In this document: positions 17,749 to 25,999 of the stretch, in pieces | Layout of the letters: every line of letters starts with the position of its first letter | Numbering within the stretch: the first letter of the stretch is position 1 | Source of the DNA: Caulobacter sp. | Lineage (GTDB): Bacteria; Pseudomonadota; Alphaproteobacteria; Caulobacterales; Caulobacteraceae | DNA length: 62,699 bases | Direction of reading: 5' to 3' | Assembly: GCA_017745235.1 (NCBI GenBank) | Contig: JAGHZU010000022.1 | Location: 1 to 62,699 of the forward strand | Position numbers and translations under genes: made by a program | The notes under the pieces: generated by a model | Told to the model about the DNA's origin: nothing | Seen by the model: only the letters and a program-made list of their open reading frames with translations | Database searches by the model: none

Positions 17749-18348
17749 CTATCGCGGCTTCTGCGGATAGATCGTCTCGCCGCGCTCCAGCATGGCGACG
17801 AAGCCCTCGATCTTCTTCCGGCGCCCCTCCGGCGTCTTCATGTTGTGGACGCGGAAGGCCAGGGCGAAGCGGTTCTGCTCGGTCAGCCTGTCCAGCATGG
17901 CCGAGGCGTCAGGGCTGGCGTCGATCGCCGCCTGCAGGTCGTCGGGGATCTTCAGGCCCCTGCCGCTGCCATAGGCGCGGTCCCAGCGGCCGTCCGCCTT
18001 GGCCGCCTCGACCTCGCGCAGGCCGTGCGGGGTCATGCGCCCCTCGGCGACCAGGCGCGCGACGTTATCGACGTTGATCTTGCTCCAGATGCTCTTCTTC
18101 GTGCGCGGGGTGTAGCGCTGGAGATAGCTTTTGGCGTCGAAGCTCTTCTTGACGCCGTCGATCCAGCCCCAGCACAGCACCACGTCGATCGCCTGGACCG
18201 GCGTGATCGACGGCAGACCCGAGGCCAGCTTATGGATCTTGATCCAGACCTCGGCCTCGCGGTCGTGATGCCGCGAGAGCCAGCCGTGGAACGCGGCGGC
18301 GTCGACGAACTCGTGGACGTGGTCGGGATCGACCTCGATGGCGGCCAT
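17749..18348 (-). CDS. YdeI/OmpD-associated family protein
   Basis: This 199-aa cytoplasmic protein shows the YdeI/OmdA pattern: an N-terminal half with FHGWLSRHHDREAEVWIKIHK and AIDVVLCWGWIDGVKKSFD, and a C-terminal OmdA block NMKTPEGRRKKIEGFVAMLERGE. Members have been linked to bacteriocin or antimicrobial-peptide tolerance in some enterobacteria, but a molecular activity has not been established. No signal peptide is present. It lies between the M13 peptidase and rpoZ on the same strand, with terminator-like hairpins on both sides, so it is probably transcribed alone. Confidence 0.8.
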   Translation of the reverse strand: MAAIEVDPDHVHEFVDAAAFHGWLSRHHDREAEVWIKIHKLASGLPSITPVQAIDVVLCWGWIDGVKKSFDAKSYLQRYTPRTKKSIWSKINVDNVARLVAEGRMTPHGLREVEAAKADGRWDRAYGSGRGLKIPDDLQAAIDASPDASAMLDRLTEQNRFALAFRVHNMKTPEGRRKKIEGFVAMLERGETIYPQKPR

Positions 18349-18371
18349 GGGCGGTCCTCGATGGGCGGAAA

Positions 18372-18396
18372 CGTCCCGGGCGCTAGGCCCGGGACG
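18372..18396 (-). terminator. Terminator of the M13 peptidase gene
   Basis: Perfect 10-base arms CGTCCCGGGC (18372-18381) and GCCCGGGACG (18387-18396) with a GCTAG loop. On the minus strand it is followed by TTTCC. It lies 18 bases after the peptidase stop. Confidence 0.55.
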
Positions 18397-18413
18397 AAGA
18401 CGAACGCCCTGTC

Positions 18414-20459
18414 CTACCAGACCTTCACGCGCTTTTCCGGCGGCAGATACAGCGCGTCGCCCGGCTTGATGTCGAACGCGGCGTACCAGGCGTCGAGGTT
18501 GCGCACGGTGTCGGCGCGGTACTGGTCGGGGGCGTGGCCGTCGGTGACCAGTTGCTGGCGCTCGGCCTCCGGACGCGAATAGCCGCGCCAGGACTGGGCG
18601 TACGCCAGGAAGAAGCGCTGGTCGCCAGTCATGCCGTCGATCACGGGCGCGGGCTTGCCGCCCAGCGACGCGTGGTAGGCGTCCAGGGCTGCGGCCAGAC
18701 CCGCGACGTCGGCGATGTTCTCGCTCAGCGTCTGCTTGCCGTTCACAGCCAGGTCGGGGAACGGCTTGTAGCCGTCGAACTGGTCGGCCAAGGCCGCGCC
18801 GGCCTTCTGGAAGTGGTCATAGTCGGTAGGAGTCCACCAGTTGCGCAGGCGCCCCTGGCTGTCGAACTGAGCGCCCTGGTCGTCGAAGCTGTGGCTGATC
18901 TCGTGGCCGATCGTGCCGCCGGTACCGCCGTAGTTGGAAGCCGCGTCGGCGTCGGCGTCGAAGTACGGCGCCTGCAGGATGGCGGCCGGGAAGTTCAAAC
19001 CGTTCAGCATGGGCAGGTTCACGGCGTTGACGGTCTGGGGCGTCATCACCCACTGGCCGCGATCGACCGGCTTGCCCAGCTGGCTGATCCAGTACTTCGT
19101 CTCGAAGACCTCCGAGCGCTGGACGTTGCCGACGGGATCGCCGCGCACGATCTCCAGCGCCGAGTAGTCGCGCCACTTGTCGGGATAGCCCACGCCGACC
19201 TTCAGCACCTCGACCTTGCGGCGGGCCTCGGCCTTGGTCTCCGGAGCCATCCAGTCCAGGGCGTCGATGCGACGGACAAAGGCGGCCTTCATGTTGTCGA
19301 CCATAGCCGACACCTCGGCCTTGGACCGCGCCGGGAAGTACTGCTCGACATAGAGCTTGCCGACCACTTCGCCGAGCACGGCGTTGGTCGAGTTGACGCC
19401 GCGCTTCCAGCGGGCCGACAGCTGCGGCGTGCCCGACAGCGCGTTGCCGTAGAAGGCGAAGCGCTCGTCCACGAACGCCTTGGGCAGCAGGTTCGAATAG
19501 TGGTCCAGGTAGTGGAAGGTCAGGTAGTCCTTCCAGGTGTCGACGCTCTCGTCGGCCGCGGCCTTGCCCAGGCCCACCACCATGGTCGGATGCCAGACGA
19601 TGAAGCGCGGCTGGTCGCCCAGGCCGGCGGCGGCGAAGAAGGTCGTCCAATCCAGCCCTGGCGCCTTGGCGGCGAAGTCGGCCTGCGTCCAGCTGTTGTT
19701 GGCCTTCTGGACGTCGGCGCTGTCGGCGCGGCTGGCCGAGGCCTGGGCCAGCTTGGTTTCGAGCGCCATGATCGCGACAGCCTTGGCCTCGGCGTTGGCC
19801 ACGCCGCCCAGGGTCAGCACCTTGGCGATGTGGGCCTGGTACTTGGTCCGGACCGTCTTCATCGCCTCCTTGTCGGACAGGTAATACTCGCGGTCGGGCA
19901 TGCCCAGGCCGCCCTGCAGCAGGAAGGGCGCGTACCTGGTGGTGTCGTCGAACGAGGGCGAGGCCCACAGGCCCAGCACGTTGTCGGTGTAGAAGTCGGT
20001 GGCGTTCAGGGCGTCGACGTCGGCGCGAATGTTGCCGCCCAGCACCTTGGCCAGGTCGGTGCGGGTCTTGATCGCCGCGATGCGGGCCAGGCCCGCCTTC
20101 ATCGGCGCCAGGCCGGCCTTCTCGATGGCGGCCTCGTCCATGTAGCTGGCGTAGTAGTCGCCAACCTTCTTGGCGTCGGCGGTCTTGCCGGCCTTGGCGG
20201 CGTCCTGGATCAGGTCGACGGTGCGCTTGGCGGTCTTCTCGACCAGGATCGCGCCGACGCCGTAGCTGCTGCGGTCGGCGGGGATCGGGTTGGCCTTGAT
20301 GGCCGCGCCGTTGGCGTAGGTCCAGAAGTCGTCGCCCGGCTTGACGCTGGTGTCGAAGGCGGACTTGTCGACCCCGCTGACCTCGGCGGCCAGGGCGGGA
20401 ACGGACGAGAGCAGCGCGCCGGCGGCGGCGCAGGCGAGCAACATGCGGTTGAAGATCAT
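18414..20459 (-). CDS. M13 family zinc metallopeptidase (PepO/neprilysin-like)
   Basis: The 681-aa secreted endopeptidase cleaves peptides. A Sec signal lies at residues 1-25 (LLACAAAGALLSSVPALAAE). The mature part has the long helical N-terminal M13 domain, then the C-terminal catalytic domain. Zinc ligands are in GTIGHEISHSFDDQGAQFD (HExxH near residues 517-521), with the third ligand in LSENIADVAG (about residue 578). The substrate-binding motif NAVNLPMLNGLNFPAAIL is present upstream, close to the family NAYY/NxIxFPAAILQ pattern. The C-terminus ends in VKVW, matching the family's conserved C-R/K-V-W ending. Location periplasmic or cell surface; the substrate is unknown. Confidence 0.93.
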   Translation of the reverse strand: MIFNRMLLACAAAGALLSSVPALAAEVSGVDKSAFDTSVKPGDDFWTYANGAAIKANPIPADRSSYGVGAILVEKTAKRTVDLIQDAAKAGKTADAKKVGDYYASYMDEAAIEKAGLAPMKAGLARIAAIKTRTDLAKVLGGNIRADVDALNATDFYTDNVLGLWASPSFDDTTRYAPFLLQGGLGMPDREYYLSDKEAMKTVRTKYQAHIAKVLTLGGVANAEAKAVAIMALETKLAQASASRADSADVQKANNSWTQADFAAKAPGLDWTTFFAAAGLGDQPRFIVWHPTMVVGLGKAAADESVDTWKDYLTFHYLDHYSNLLPKAFVDERFAFYGNALSGTPQLSARWKRGVNSTNAVLGEVVGKLYVEQYFPARSKAEVSAMVDNMKAAFVRRIDALDWMAPETKAEARRKVEVLKVGVGYPDKWRDYSALEIVRGDPVGNVQRSEVFETKYWISQLGKPVDRGQWVMTPQTVNAVNLPMLNGLNFPAAILQAPYFDADADAASNYGGTGGTIGHEISHSFDDQGAQFDSQGRLRNWWTPTDYDHFQKAGAALADQFDGYKPFPDLAVNGKQTLSENIADVAGLAAALDAYHASLGGKPAPVIDGMTGDQRFFLAYAQSWRGYSRPEAERQQLVTDGHAPDQYRADTVRNLDAWYAAFDIKPGDALYLPPEKRVKVW

Positions 20460-20566
20460 TGAAGAGTTCCCAAGGCGCGGCCTCCAGGGGCCGTCGCGAC
20501 GTTTGGCCGGACTATCGAACCGTCGGGGGCCACGCGGAAATTAAAGTTTGGCAATGTAAAGCGCCC

Positions 20567-21085
20567 TCAGACGGGCGCAGCGTCCGTTCCCACCGTGGCG
20601 GCGGCCGCCAGGGCCGAGGCCGTCTCGCCGACGACGGGATGTCGCCAGCCGGGCGCGACCTGGGACAGCGGCCCCATGACGAACAGGCGCTGATGAGCGC
20701 GGGGATGGGGCACGGTCACCGCGCCCTCCAGCACCAAGCGGCCGTGGGCGATCAGGTCGAGGTCCAGGGTGCGGGGGGCGTTGGCCTCGGCGCGGACGCG
20801 GCCGAAGCGGGCCTCGATCTCGTGCAGGCCAGCCAGCATGGCCTGGGGCGGCGAGGTCGGCTCGACGAGGAGGACGCCGTTCAGGTAGCCTGGCGCGGAG
20901 GGATCGGGCCAGGCCGCCGAAGCCCACCAGGCCGATTGCGCGGCCACCGTCAGCCCCGCCTGGCCCAGCGCCAGGACGGCCGCGTCGAGCAAAGCTTCAC
21001 GACTCTGGTAAACACCGGGCAGACTGCAGCCCAGGGCGACCACCGCCACCTGGTCCAGCCATTCTTGATCGAACCGATTTTTCAA
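20567..21085 (-). CDS. folK: 2-amino-4-hydroxy-6-hydroxymethyldihydropteridine pyrophosphokinase
   Basis: The 172-aa HPPK transfers pyrophosphate from ATP to 6-hydroxymethyl-7,8-dihydropterin in folate synthesis. The family signature is visible as PRTLDLDLIAHG (about residue 105), with VTVPHPRAHQRLFVMGPL after it and VALGCSLPG at the N-terminal strand. The usual alphaproteobacterial partner rpoZ/rel lies a few kb away. It is divergent from the NYN gene, with only 14 bases between the two starts, so regulation must be shared. Confidence 0.93.
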   Translation of the reverse strand: MKNRFDQEWLDQVAVVALGCSLPGVYQSREALLDAAVLALGQAGLTVAAQSAWWASAAWPDPSAPGYLNGVLLVEPTSPPQAMLAGLHEIEARFGRVRAEANAPRTLDLDLIAHGRLVLEGAVTVPHPRAHQRLFVMGPLSQVAPGWRHPVVGETASALAAAATVGTDAAPV

Positions 21086-21099
21086 GGATTTCCGATCCC

Positions 21100-21696
21100 G
21101 TGACCTTCTACCCGACCGAGCGCCTGGCGCTGTTCATCGACGGGGCCAACTTCTATTCCGCCGCTAAGGCCCTGGGCTTCGACATCGACTACCGCAAGCT
21201 GCTGGACGAGTTCCGCAAGCGCGGGGTGCTGGTGAGGGCCTACTACTACACCGCCATCGCCGAGAACGAGGACTATTCGCCGATCCGGCCGCTGGTGGAC
21301 TGGCTCGACTACAACGGCTTCACCCTGGTGACCAAGCCCGCACGCGAGTTCATCGACAGCCAGGGCCGCAAGCGCTGGCGCGGCGACATGGACATCGAGA
21401 TCGCCGTCGACATGCTGGAGATGGCCCAGACGGTGGACCACCTGGTGCTGTTCTCGGGCGACGGCGACTTCCGCGCTCTGGTCGAGGCCGTGCAGCGCAA
21501 GGGCCGCCGCGTCACCGTGGTCTCCACGATGAAGAGCCAACCGCCGATGACCAGCGACGACCTGCGCCGCCAGGCCGACAACTTCGTGGATCTGGCGGAC
21601 CTGGGCCAGATCATCGGCCGTCCCCAGCGCGTCCAGCCGCGCCAGGTGGCCGACAGCCGCACCCCGGCCGAACGCGACGCCGACGACGAGTATTGA
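21100..21696 (+). CDS. NYN domain (PIN-like) putative RNase, LabA/DUF88 type
   Basis: This 198-aa NYN-domain protein has the PIN-like acidic active site: D in LFIDGANFYSAA (about residue 14), D in RGDMDIEIAVDML and the pair SGDGDF (about residue 125). Bacterial NYN proteins of the LabA-like group are predicted or shown metal-dependent RNases. The start is a GTG (MTFYPTERL). It ends in an acidic C-terminal tail (ERDADDEY). The uracil-DNA glycosylase gene begins one base after its TGA, so the two are probably translated from one mRNA. Confidence 0.88.
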   Translation: MTFYPTERLALFIDGANFYSAAKALGFDIDYRKLLDEFRKRGVLVRAYYYTAIAENEDYSPIRPLVDWLDYNGFTLVTKPAREFIDSQGRKRWRGDMDIEIAVDMLEMAQTVDHLVLFSGDGDFRALVEAVQRKGRRVTVVSTMKSQPPMTSDDLRRQADNFVDLADLGQIIGRPQRVQPRQVADSRTPAERDADDEY

Positions 21697-21697
21697 G

Positions 21698-22375
21698 ATG
21701 ACCCAGCATCCCAACATCGTCGGCGAAGCCGTCCCCTCGCGCGCCGAGCCGCCCCGCGACTGCCCGCTGTGCCCGCGCCTGGTCGCCTATCGCCGCGAGA
21801 ACCAGGAGCTCTATCCCGACTGGTTCAACGGCCCCGCCCCCTCGTTCGGCGACAAGGACGCCCGGCTGCTGGTGGTGGGCCTGGCGCCCGGCCGCAAGGG
21901 CGCCAACCGCACCGGCCGCCCGTTCACCGGCGACTACGCCGGCACGCTGCTCTACGACACGATGGTCAAGTTCGGCTTCGCCACCGGCAAGTTCGAGGCC
22001 CGGCCCGACGACTCCCTGAAACTGGTCGGCAGCGCGGTGACCAACGCCGTGCGTTGCGCTCCGCCTGGCAACAAGCCCGAGACCAGCGAGGAGAACAATT
22101 GCCGCCCGTTCCTGACGGCGCGGCTGGAGATGTTCCCGAACCTGAAGGCGATCGTCACCCTGGGCGACGTGTCGCGCCGCAACGTGCTCAAGGCCGTGGG
22201 GCTGAAGGCCTCGGCGGGCGTGCCGGGCCACGGCTCGGAGTTCCAGGCCGGCCCCTATCGCATCTTCAACAGCTACCACTGCTCGCGCCTGAACACGAAC
22301 ACGGGCCGGCTGACGACACCGATGTTCGAGGAGCTGTTCGCGCGCGTGAAGGCTTATCTGGACGCCAATCCCTAG
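21698..22375 (+). CDS. Uracil-DNA glycosylase, family 5 (UDGb)
   Basis: The 225-aa protein fits family 5 uracil-DNA glycosylases, which remove uracil and some deaminated bases. The family block GLAPGRKGANRTGRPFTGDYAG is split here by the motif 1 and loop typical of UDGb (about residues 61-82). An Fe-S cluster is suggested by four cysteines: CPLC near residues 22-25, RCAPPG, and ENNC. The C-terminal motif is NSYHCSRLNTNTGRLT, equivalent to HPSxxN loops. It is the second gene of the NYN pair and is separated from the convergent marR by 12 bases. Confidence 0.88.
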   Translation: MTQHPNIVGEAVPSRAEPPRDCPLCPRLVAYRRENQELYPDWFNGPAPSFGDKDARLLVVGLAPGRKGANRTGRPFTGDYAGTLLYDTMVKFGFATGKFEARPDDSLKLVGSAVTNAVRCAPPGNKPETSEENNCRPFLTARLEMFPNLKAIVTLGDVSRRNVLKAVGLKASAGVPGHGSEFQAGPYRIFNSYHCSRLNTNTGRLTTPMFEELFARVKAYLDANP

Positions 22376-22387
22376 CCGCGACGTATC

Positions 22388-22873
22388 TCAGGGCGCCGCC
22401 TTCAGGTCCTCGATGAAGGCGCGCGCCATCGCGATGTTGCGTTCCATGAAGCCGACGATCAGGGCCAGATCGGCGTCCGAATAGCTGGCGTTCAGATCCT
22501 GGGCGGCCGCCTGAAGCGGTGCGTAAAGCGCGTTCAGGACGGCCAGGCTCTCGGGCCTTACCCGCACCACCACCCGCCGACGATCGGCCGGATCGTCCTC
22601 GCGCGCGACATAGCCGGCGCGCTCAAGCCGATCGACCAGACCCGTGATCGCGCCACTGGTCAGGCCCGTGGCCCTGGCCAGTTCGCCCGCCGTACGCGGG
22701 CCTTTCAACTGTATCAGGTCCAGACACTCCAGGTCGCTGGGGTTCAGCCCGACCCGGCCGGCGATCGCCTGACTGATCAGCACGCCCTGGCCGCTAGCTT
22801 CCCGCAGGGCCGCCTGCAGCCGCCACAGCAAGGCGTCACGACCGCTTTCGTCGCGCGTTGACCTTCTCGTCAT
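22388..22873 (-). CDS. MarR family transcriptional regulator
   Basis: The 161-aa protein has the MarR winged-helix core: LIQLKGPRTAGELARATGLTSGAITGLVDRLERAGYV (about residues 45-85), then the wing REDDPADRRRVVVRV. MarR dimers usually repress a divergent gene and their own. The gap to the divergent membrane gene has an inverted repeat that fits such an operator (22876-22894). The ligand is not predictable. It is convergent with the uracil-DNA glycosylase. Confidence 0.88.
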   Translation of the reverse strand: MTRRSTRDESGRDALLWRLQAALREASGQGVLISQAIAGRVGLNPSDLECLDLIQLKGPRTAGELARATGLTSGAITGLVDRLERAGYVAREDDPADRRRVVVRVRPESLAVLNALYAPLQAAAQDLNASYSDADLALIVGFMERNIAMARAFIEDLKAAP

Positions 22874-22875
22874 AT

Positions 22876-22894
22876 TATCTTACTCACTAAGATA
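22876..22894. promoter_or_regulatory. Likely MarR operator
   Basis: TATCTTA (22876-22882), five bases, then its exact inverse TAAGATA (22888-22894), within an AT-rich patch unlike the GC-rich surroundings. ACTAAG is repeated again at 22902-22907. The site lies directly upstream of marR and between it and the divergent membrane gene. Confidence 0.6.
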
Positions 22895-22932
22895 TCAGAT
22901 TACTAAGCTATCATTGACGAAGGAGACGGCCA

Positions 22933-23394
22933 ATGGCCGCAAGCATCGCTCCAATCGCGGCCTTCGCCGCCTTGATCCTGGTGGCTGGCAGCCTGGGTGG
23001 CGGCGTTTACGAAATCGGGCTGATCGACCGTGTCTGGCCCAGCAATCCCGCGCTGGTCCAACCCGGTCGGGGCGGCATCGACCGCAAACGTTTCTGGATT
23101 CCGATGCACCTGGCCTTCGAAGCCCTGCTGGTCTTGGCGTTATGGTCGGCCTGGCCGCAGCCGGACGCGCGTCGATGGCTTTTGACCGCACTGGCCGCCC
23201 ACGTGGCGATGCGGGCCTGGTCGTTCGCCTATTTCATCCCGCGCGCCTTGGTCTTGGAAAAGGCCGGCGATTTCGACGCCGACCAGCAGGCCAGCGCGAA
23301 GGCTTGGGTCCGCGCCAGCGGCTGGCGGCTGCCGCTGGACCTGGCCGCAGCCGTGTCTCTGTGCCTGGCGATCGCAGCCCTGTTGGGCGCCTGA
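22933..23394 (+). CDS. Small integral membrane protein, likely MarR target
   Basis: A 153-aa protein with four predicted membrane helices (about residues 5-25, 53-73, 82-104 and 130-150). Conserved-looking polar residues lie between them (NPALVQPGRGGIDRKRFW; RAWSFAYFIPRALVLEK). I do not recognise a named family; it resembles short DUF-type integral membrane proteins often paired with MarR regulators. The start is backed by AGGAGA six bases upstream. It probably contributes to a response under MarR control. Confidence 0.75.
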   Translation: MAASIAPIAAFAALILVAGSLGGGVYEIGLIDRVWPSNPALVQPGRGGIDRKRFWIPMHLAFEALLVLALWSAWPQPDARRWLLTALAAHVAMRAWSFAYFIPRALVLEKAGDFDADQQASAKAWVRASGWRLPLDLAAAVSLCLAIAALLGA

Positions 23395-23396
23395 CC

Positions 23397-24359
23397 TCAC
23401 CACACCAGCCCTCTCGTCTTCAGACGCACGCGGGCCAGCTTGTCGTGCGAGGCCAGGAACAGGGTCGAGCCGTCTTCGCCGAAGGCGCAGTTGGCGATGG
23501 CCGTGCCGGTCTCGATCGCGCCGATCAGCTCGCCCCGCGGCGTGATGACCAGCACCCCGCCCGGCCCGGTAGCGTAGAGGCGGCCCTCGGTGTCGAGGCA
23601 CATGCCGTCGGGCAGGCCCAGGCCGCCCTCGTTCTTCAACGGCGCGGTGTCGAAGAACACCGTCTTGCCGACCGGCAGGCCGTCGGGGCCGAGCTCGTAG
23701 ACCCAAAGCTTTGGAGCCTGCGGATCGGAAACCGAGACATAGAGCCGCTGCTCGTCGGGCGACAGCGCGACACCGTTGGGGAACGTCAGTTCAGTGTCCA
23801 GCAGATCCAGTGTCCCGTCCGGCCGCAGACGGTAGACGCCGTTGAAATCCAGCTCCCGCAGGGGCGAGGCGTTGCGCCCCTTCAAGCCGTAGGTCGGATC
23901 GGTGAAATAGATCGCCCCCGACTTCGCCACCGCCAGATCGTTGGGGCTGTTGAACCGCTTGCCCTCGTGGCGATCGACCACGAAGGTTTTCGCCCGCGTC
24001 TTCAGGTCGATCCGCACCAGAGCCCGGTTGCCATGGTCACACGCCAGCAGATAACCGGCGGCGTCCAACGCCATCCCGTTCTGTCCGGGCTCGGCGAAGG
24101 CGTCGGTGGGCGGCCCGTCGTAGCCGGAGGGATTGAGGAACTCGGACACGCCGTCCGTCTCGCTCCAGCGGTACATGACGTTGCCCGGCACGTCCGAAAA
24201 CACCAGGCACCCGCCTTCGCGCACCCAGACCGGTCCCTCAGACCAGACGAAGCCCTCGGCCAGCAGCTGGATCGAAGCGTCCGGCGCGATGACGGCGTCA
24301 AGAGCGGGCGACAGGCGGCGAATGACGCCGATCGTCCCCCGCGCGTTGCCTACGCTCAC
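23397..24359 (-). CDS. SMP-30/gluconolactonase family lactonase
   Basis: The 320-aa six-bladed beta-propeller lactonase has the metal-binding residues of the family: Glu in FVWSEGPVWV (about residue 36), Asn-Asp in RFNSPNDLAV and Asp in LPDGMCLD. Blade repeats such as LFLASHDKL and GGLGLPDGM are visible. The family hydrolyses sugar or aldonic lactones. It starts with GTG overlapping the glpK stop as GTGA (24356-24359), which suggests coupled translation with glycerol kinase. The precise sugar lactone is not deducible. Confidence 0.88.
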   Translation of the reverse strand: MSVGNARGTIGVIRRLSPALDAVIAPDASIQLLAEGFVWSEGPVWVREGGCLVFSDVPGNVMYRWSETDGVSEFLNPSGYDGPPTDAFAEPGQNGMALDAAGYLLACDHGNRALVRIDLKTRAKTFVVDRHEGKRFNSPNDLAVAKSGAIYFTDPTYGLKGRNASPLRELDFNGVYRLRPDGTLDLLDTELTFPNGVALSPDEQRLYVSVSDPQAPKLWVYELGPDGLPVGKTVFFDTAPLKNEGGLGLPDGMCLDTEGRLYATGPGGVLVITPRGELIGAIETGTAIANCAFGEDGSTLFLASHDKLARVRLKTRGLVW

Positions 24360-25846
24360 GAGCGCACCCGAGGCAGGGCGTCCAGCCAGCGGGCATAGGC
24401 TTCCTCGCGGGCGTTGACAGTCAGGGTCGGCGCCAGGCGCTCGGCTTCGGGGCGCGCGGCGGCGGCTTCCTCGATCGAGGCGTAGAGGCCAACGCCCAGA
24501 CCCGCGAACAGCGCCGCGCCCAGGGCCGTGGTCTCGGCATAGGTCGCGCGGTGCACGGGGATGCCGGTCAGGTCGGCCAGGCGCTGGCAGAACCAGGCGC
24601 TCCGAGCCATGCCGCCGTCCACGCGCAGTTCGGCCGCCTCGAAGGCCGAGGGGGCGTCGGCGCGCATGGCCTCGATCAGGTCGCGCCCCTGGAAGACGCA
24701 GGAATCGAAGGTGGCCGCGGCGATCTCGGGCAGGCCGGCGTCGCGGGTCAGGCCGAACACCGCCCCGCGCGCCTCGGCGTCCCACCAGGGCGCGCCCAGA
24801 CCCGTGAAGGCCGGGACAACAACCACCGCGTGGTTGGCGCGAGCTGCGCGGGCCAGGGCCTCGGCCGCGCGGGGGCCGCCGGTGACGCCCAGGCCCTCGT
24901 TCAGCCACTGGATCGCCGCCCCGGCCACGAAGATCGAGCCTTCCAGGGCGTAGGTGGTCCGCCCGCCGACACGTGCGGCGACCGTGGTCAGCAGGCGCGA
25001 GGCGGAGGTCGGGCGCGCCTCGCCGGTATTGACCAGCATGAAGCCGCCCGTGCCGTAGGTGACCTTCATCTCGCCGGGACGGATGCACCCCTGCCCCATC
25101 AGCGCCGCCTGCTGGTCGCCGGCCACGCCCCGGATCGGCAACGGCCGGCCCAGAATGTCGGCGGTGACCTCGCCATAGTCGGCCGCGCAGTCCAGCACCG
25201 TCGGCAGCAGGGCGCGCGGTACGTTCAGAAGGGCCAGCATCTCGTCGGACCAGGCTTGCCGGCCGATGTCGAACAGCAGGGTGCGCGAGGCGTTGGTGGC
25301 GTCGGTGGCGTGGACGCGGTTTCCGGTCAGCCGCCAGATGACCCAGGTGTCGATCGTGCCGCACAGCAGCTCGCCCGCCTCGGCCCGGGCCCGCGCGCCG
25401 GGGACGTTATCCAGGATCCAGGCGATCTTGGTTCCCGAAAAATAGGGGTCCAGCAGCAAACCGGTGGCGGCGGTGACAACCGGCTCATGGCCGGCCTCGC
25501 GCAGTTTTTCGCAAGCGGCGGCGGTGCGGCGATCCTGCCAGACGACGGCGGGATGGATCGGGCGGCCCGTGGCCTTGTCCCACACCACAACCGTCTCGCG
25601 CTGGTTGGTGACCCCCAGGGCGACGATATCGGCGACGTCGCGGTCGCTCTTTTCGACCACGTCACGCAGCACGCCCACGCAGGCGGCGAAGATCTCCTCG
25701 GCGTCGTGCTCGACCCAGCCGTCGTGCGGATAGCTCTGGCGCAGGGGCCGGCCGGCGTCGCCAACGGCTCGGCCGTCGGCCTCGAACAGGATCGCGCGGG
25801 TGCTTGTGGTGCCCTGGTCGAGTGCGAGGATCAGCGGCTTGCCCAT
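24356..25846 (-). CDS. glpK: Glycerol kinase
   Basis: The 496-aa FGGY-family kinase phosphorylates glycerol to sn-glycerol 3-phosphate with ATP. The FGGY N-terminal block is ALDQGTTSTRAILFE, glycerol-binding residues lie in YPHDGWVEHD, and the ATP-site region has VTYGTGGFMLVNTGE and ELRVDGGMARSAWFCQ. Length and blocks match GlpK. No glpF or glpD is near it. It is divergent from the DUF2336 gene with a 153-base gap and drives the coupled lactonase gene. Confidence 0.95.
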   Translation of the reverse strand: MGKPLILALDQGTTSTRAILFEADGRAVGDAGRPLRQSYPHDGWVEHDAEEIFAACVGVLRDVVEKSDRDVADIVALGVTNQRETVVVWDKATGRPIHPAVVWQDRRTAAACEKLREAGHEPVVTAATGLLLDPYFSGTKIAWILDNVPGARARAEAGELLCGTIDTWVIWRLTGNRVHATDATNASRTLLFDIGRQAWSDEMLALLNVPRALLPTVLDCAADYGEVTADILGRPLPIRGVAGDQQAALMGQGCIRPGEMKVTYGTGGFMLVNTGEARPTSASRLLTTVAARVGGRTTYALEGSIFVAGAAIQWLNEGLGVTGGPRAAEALARAARANHAVVVVPAFTGLGAPWWDAEARGAVFGLTRDAGLPEIAAATFDSCVFQGRDLIEAMRADAPSAFEAAELRVDGGMARSAWFCQRLADLTGIPVHRATYAETTALGAALFAGLGVGLYASIEEAAAARPEAERLAPTLTVNAREEAYARWLDALPRVRS

Positions 25847-25999
25847 GCGTCTTTCAACTCCCCTCCGGTGTTTCCGGCCTTCTTTTCCTGCGGCATCGGG
25901 ACGCTCGTCTTTGCGATGCGTGGATTCACCTGTTTAAGCATGTTTTCATTCGGGGCCGCCAAGGTCCGTCTTGGTCAAGCTTGAAATACGAGGAGACTG

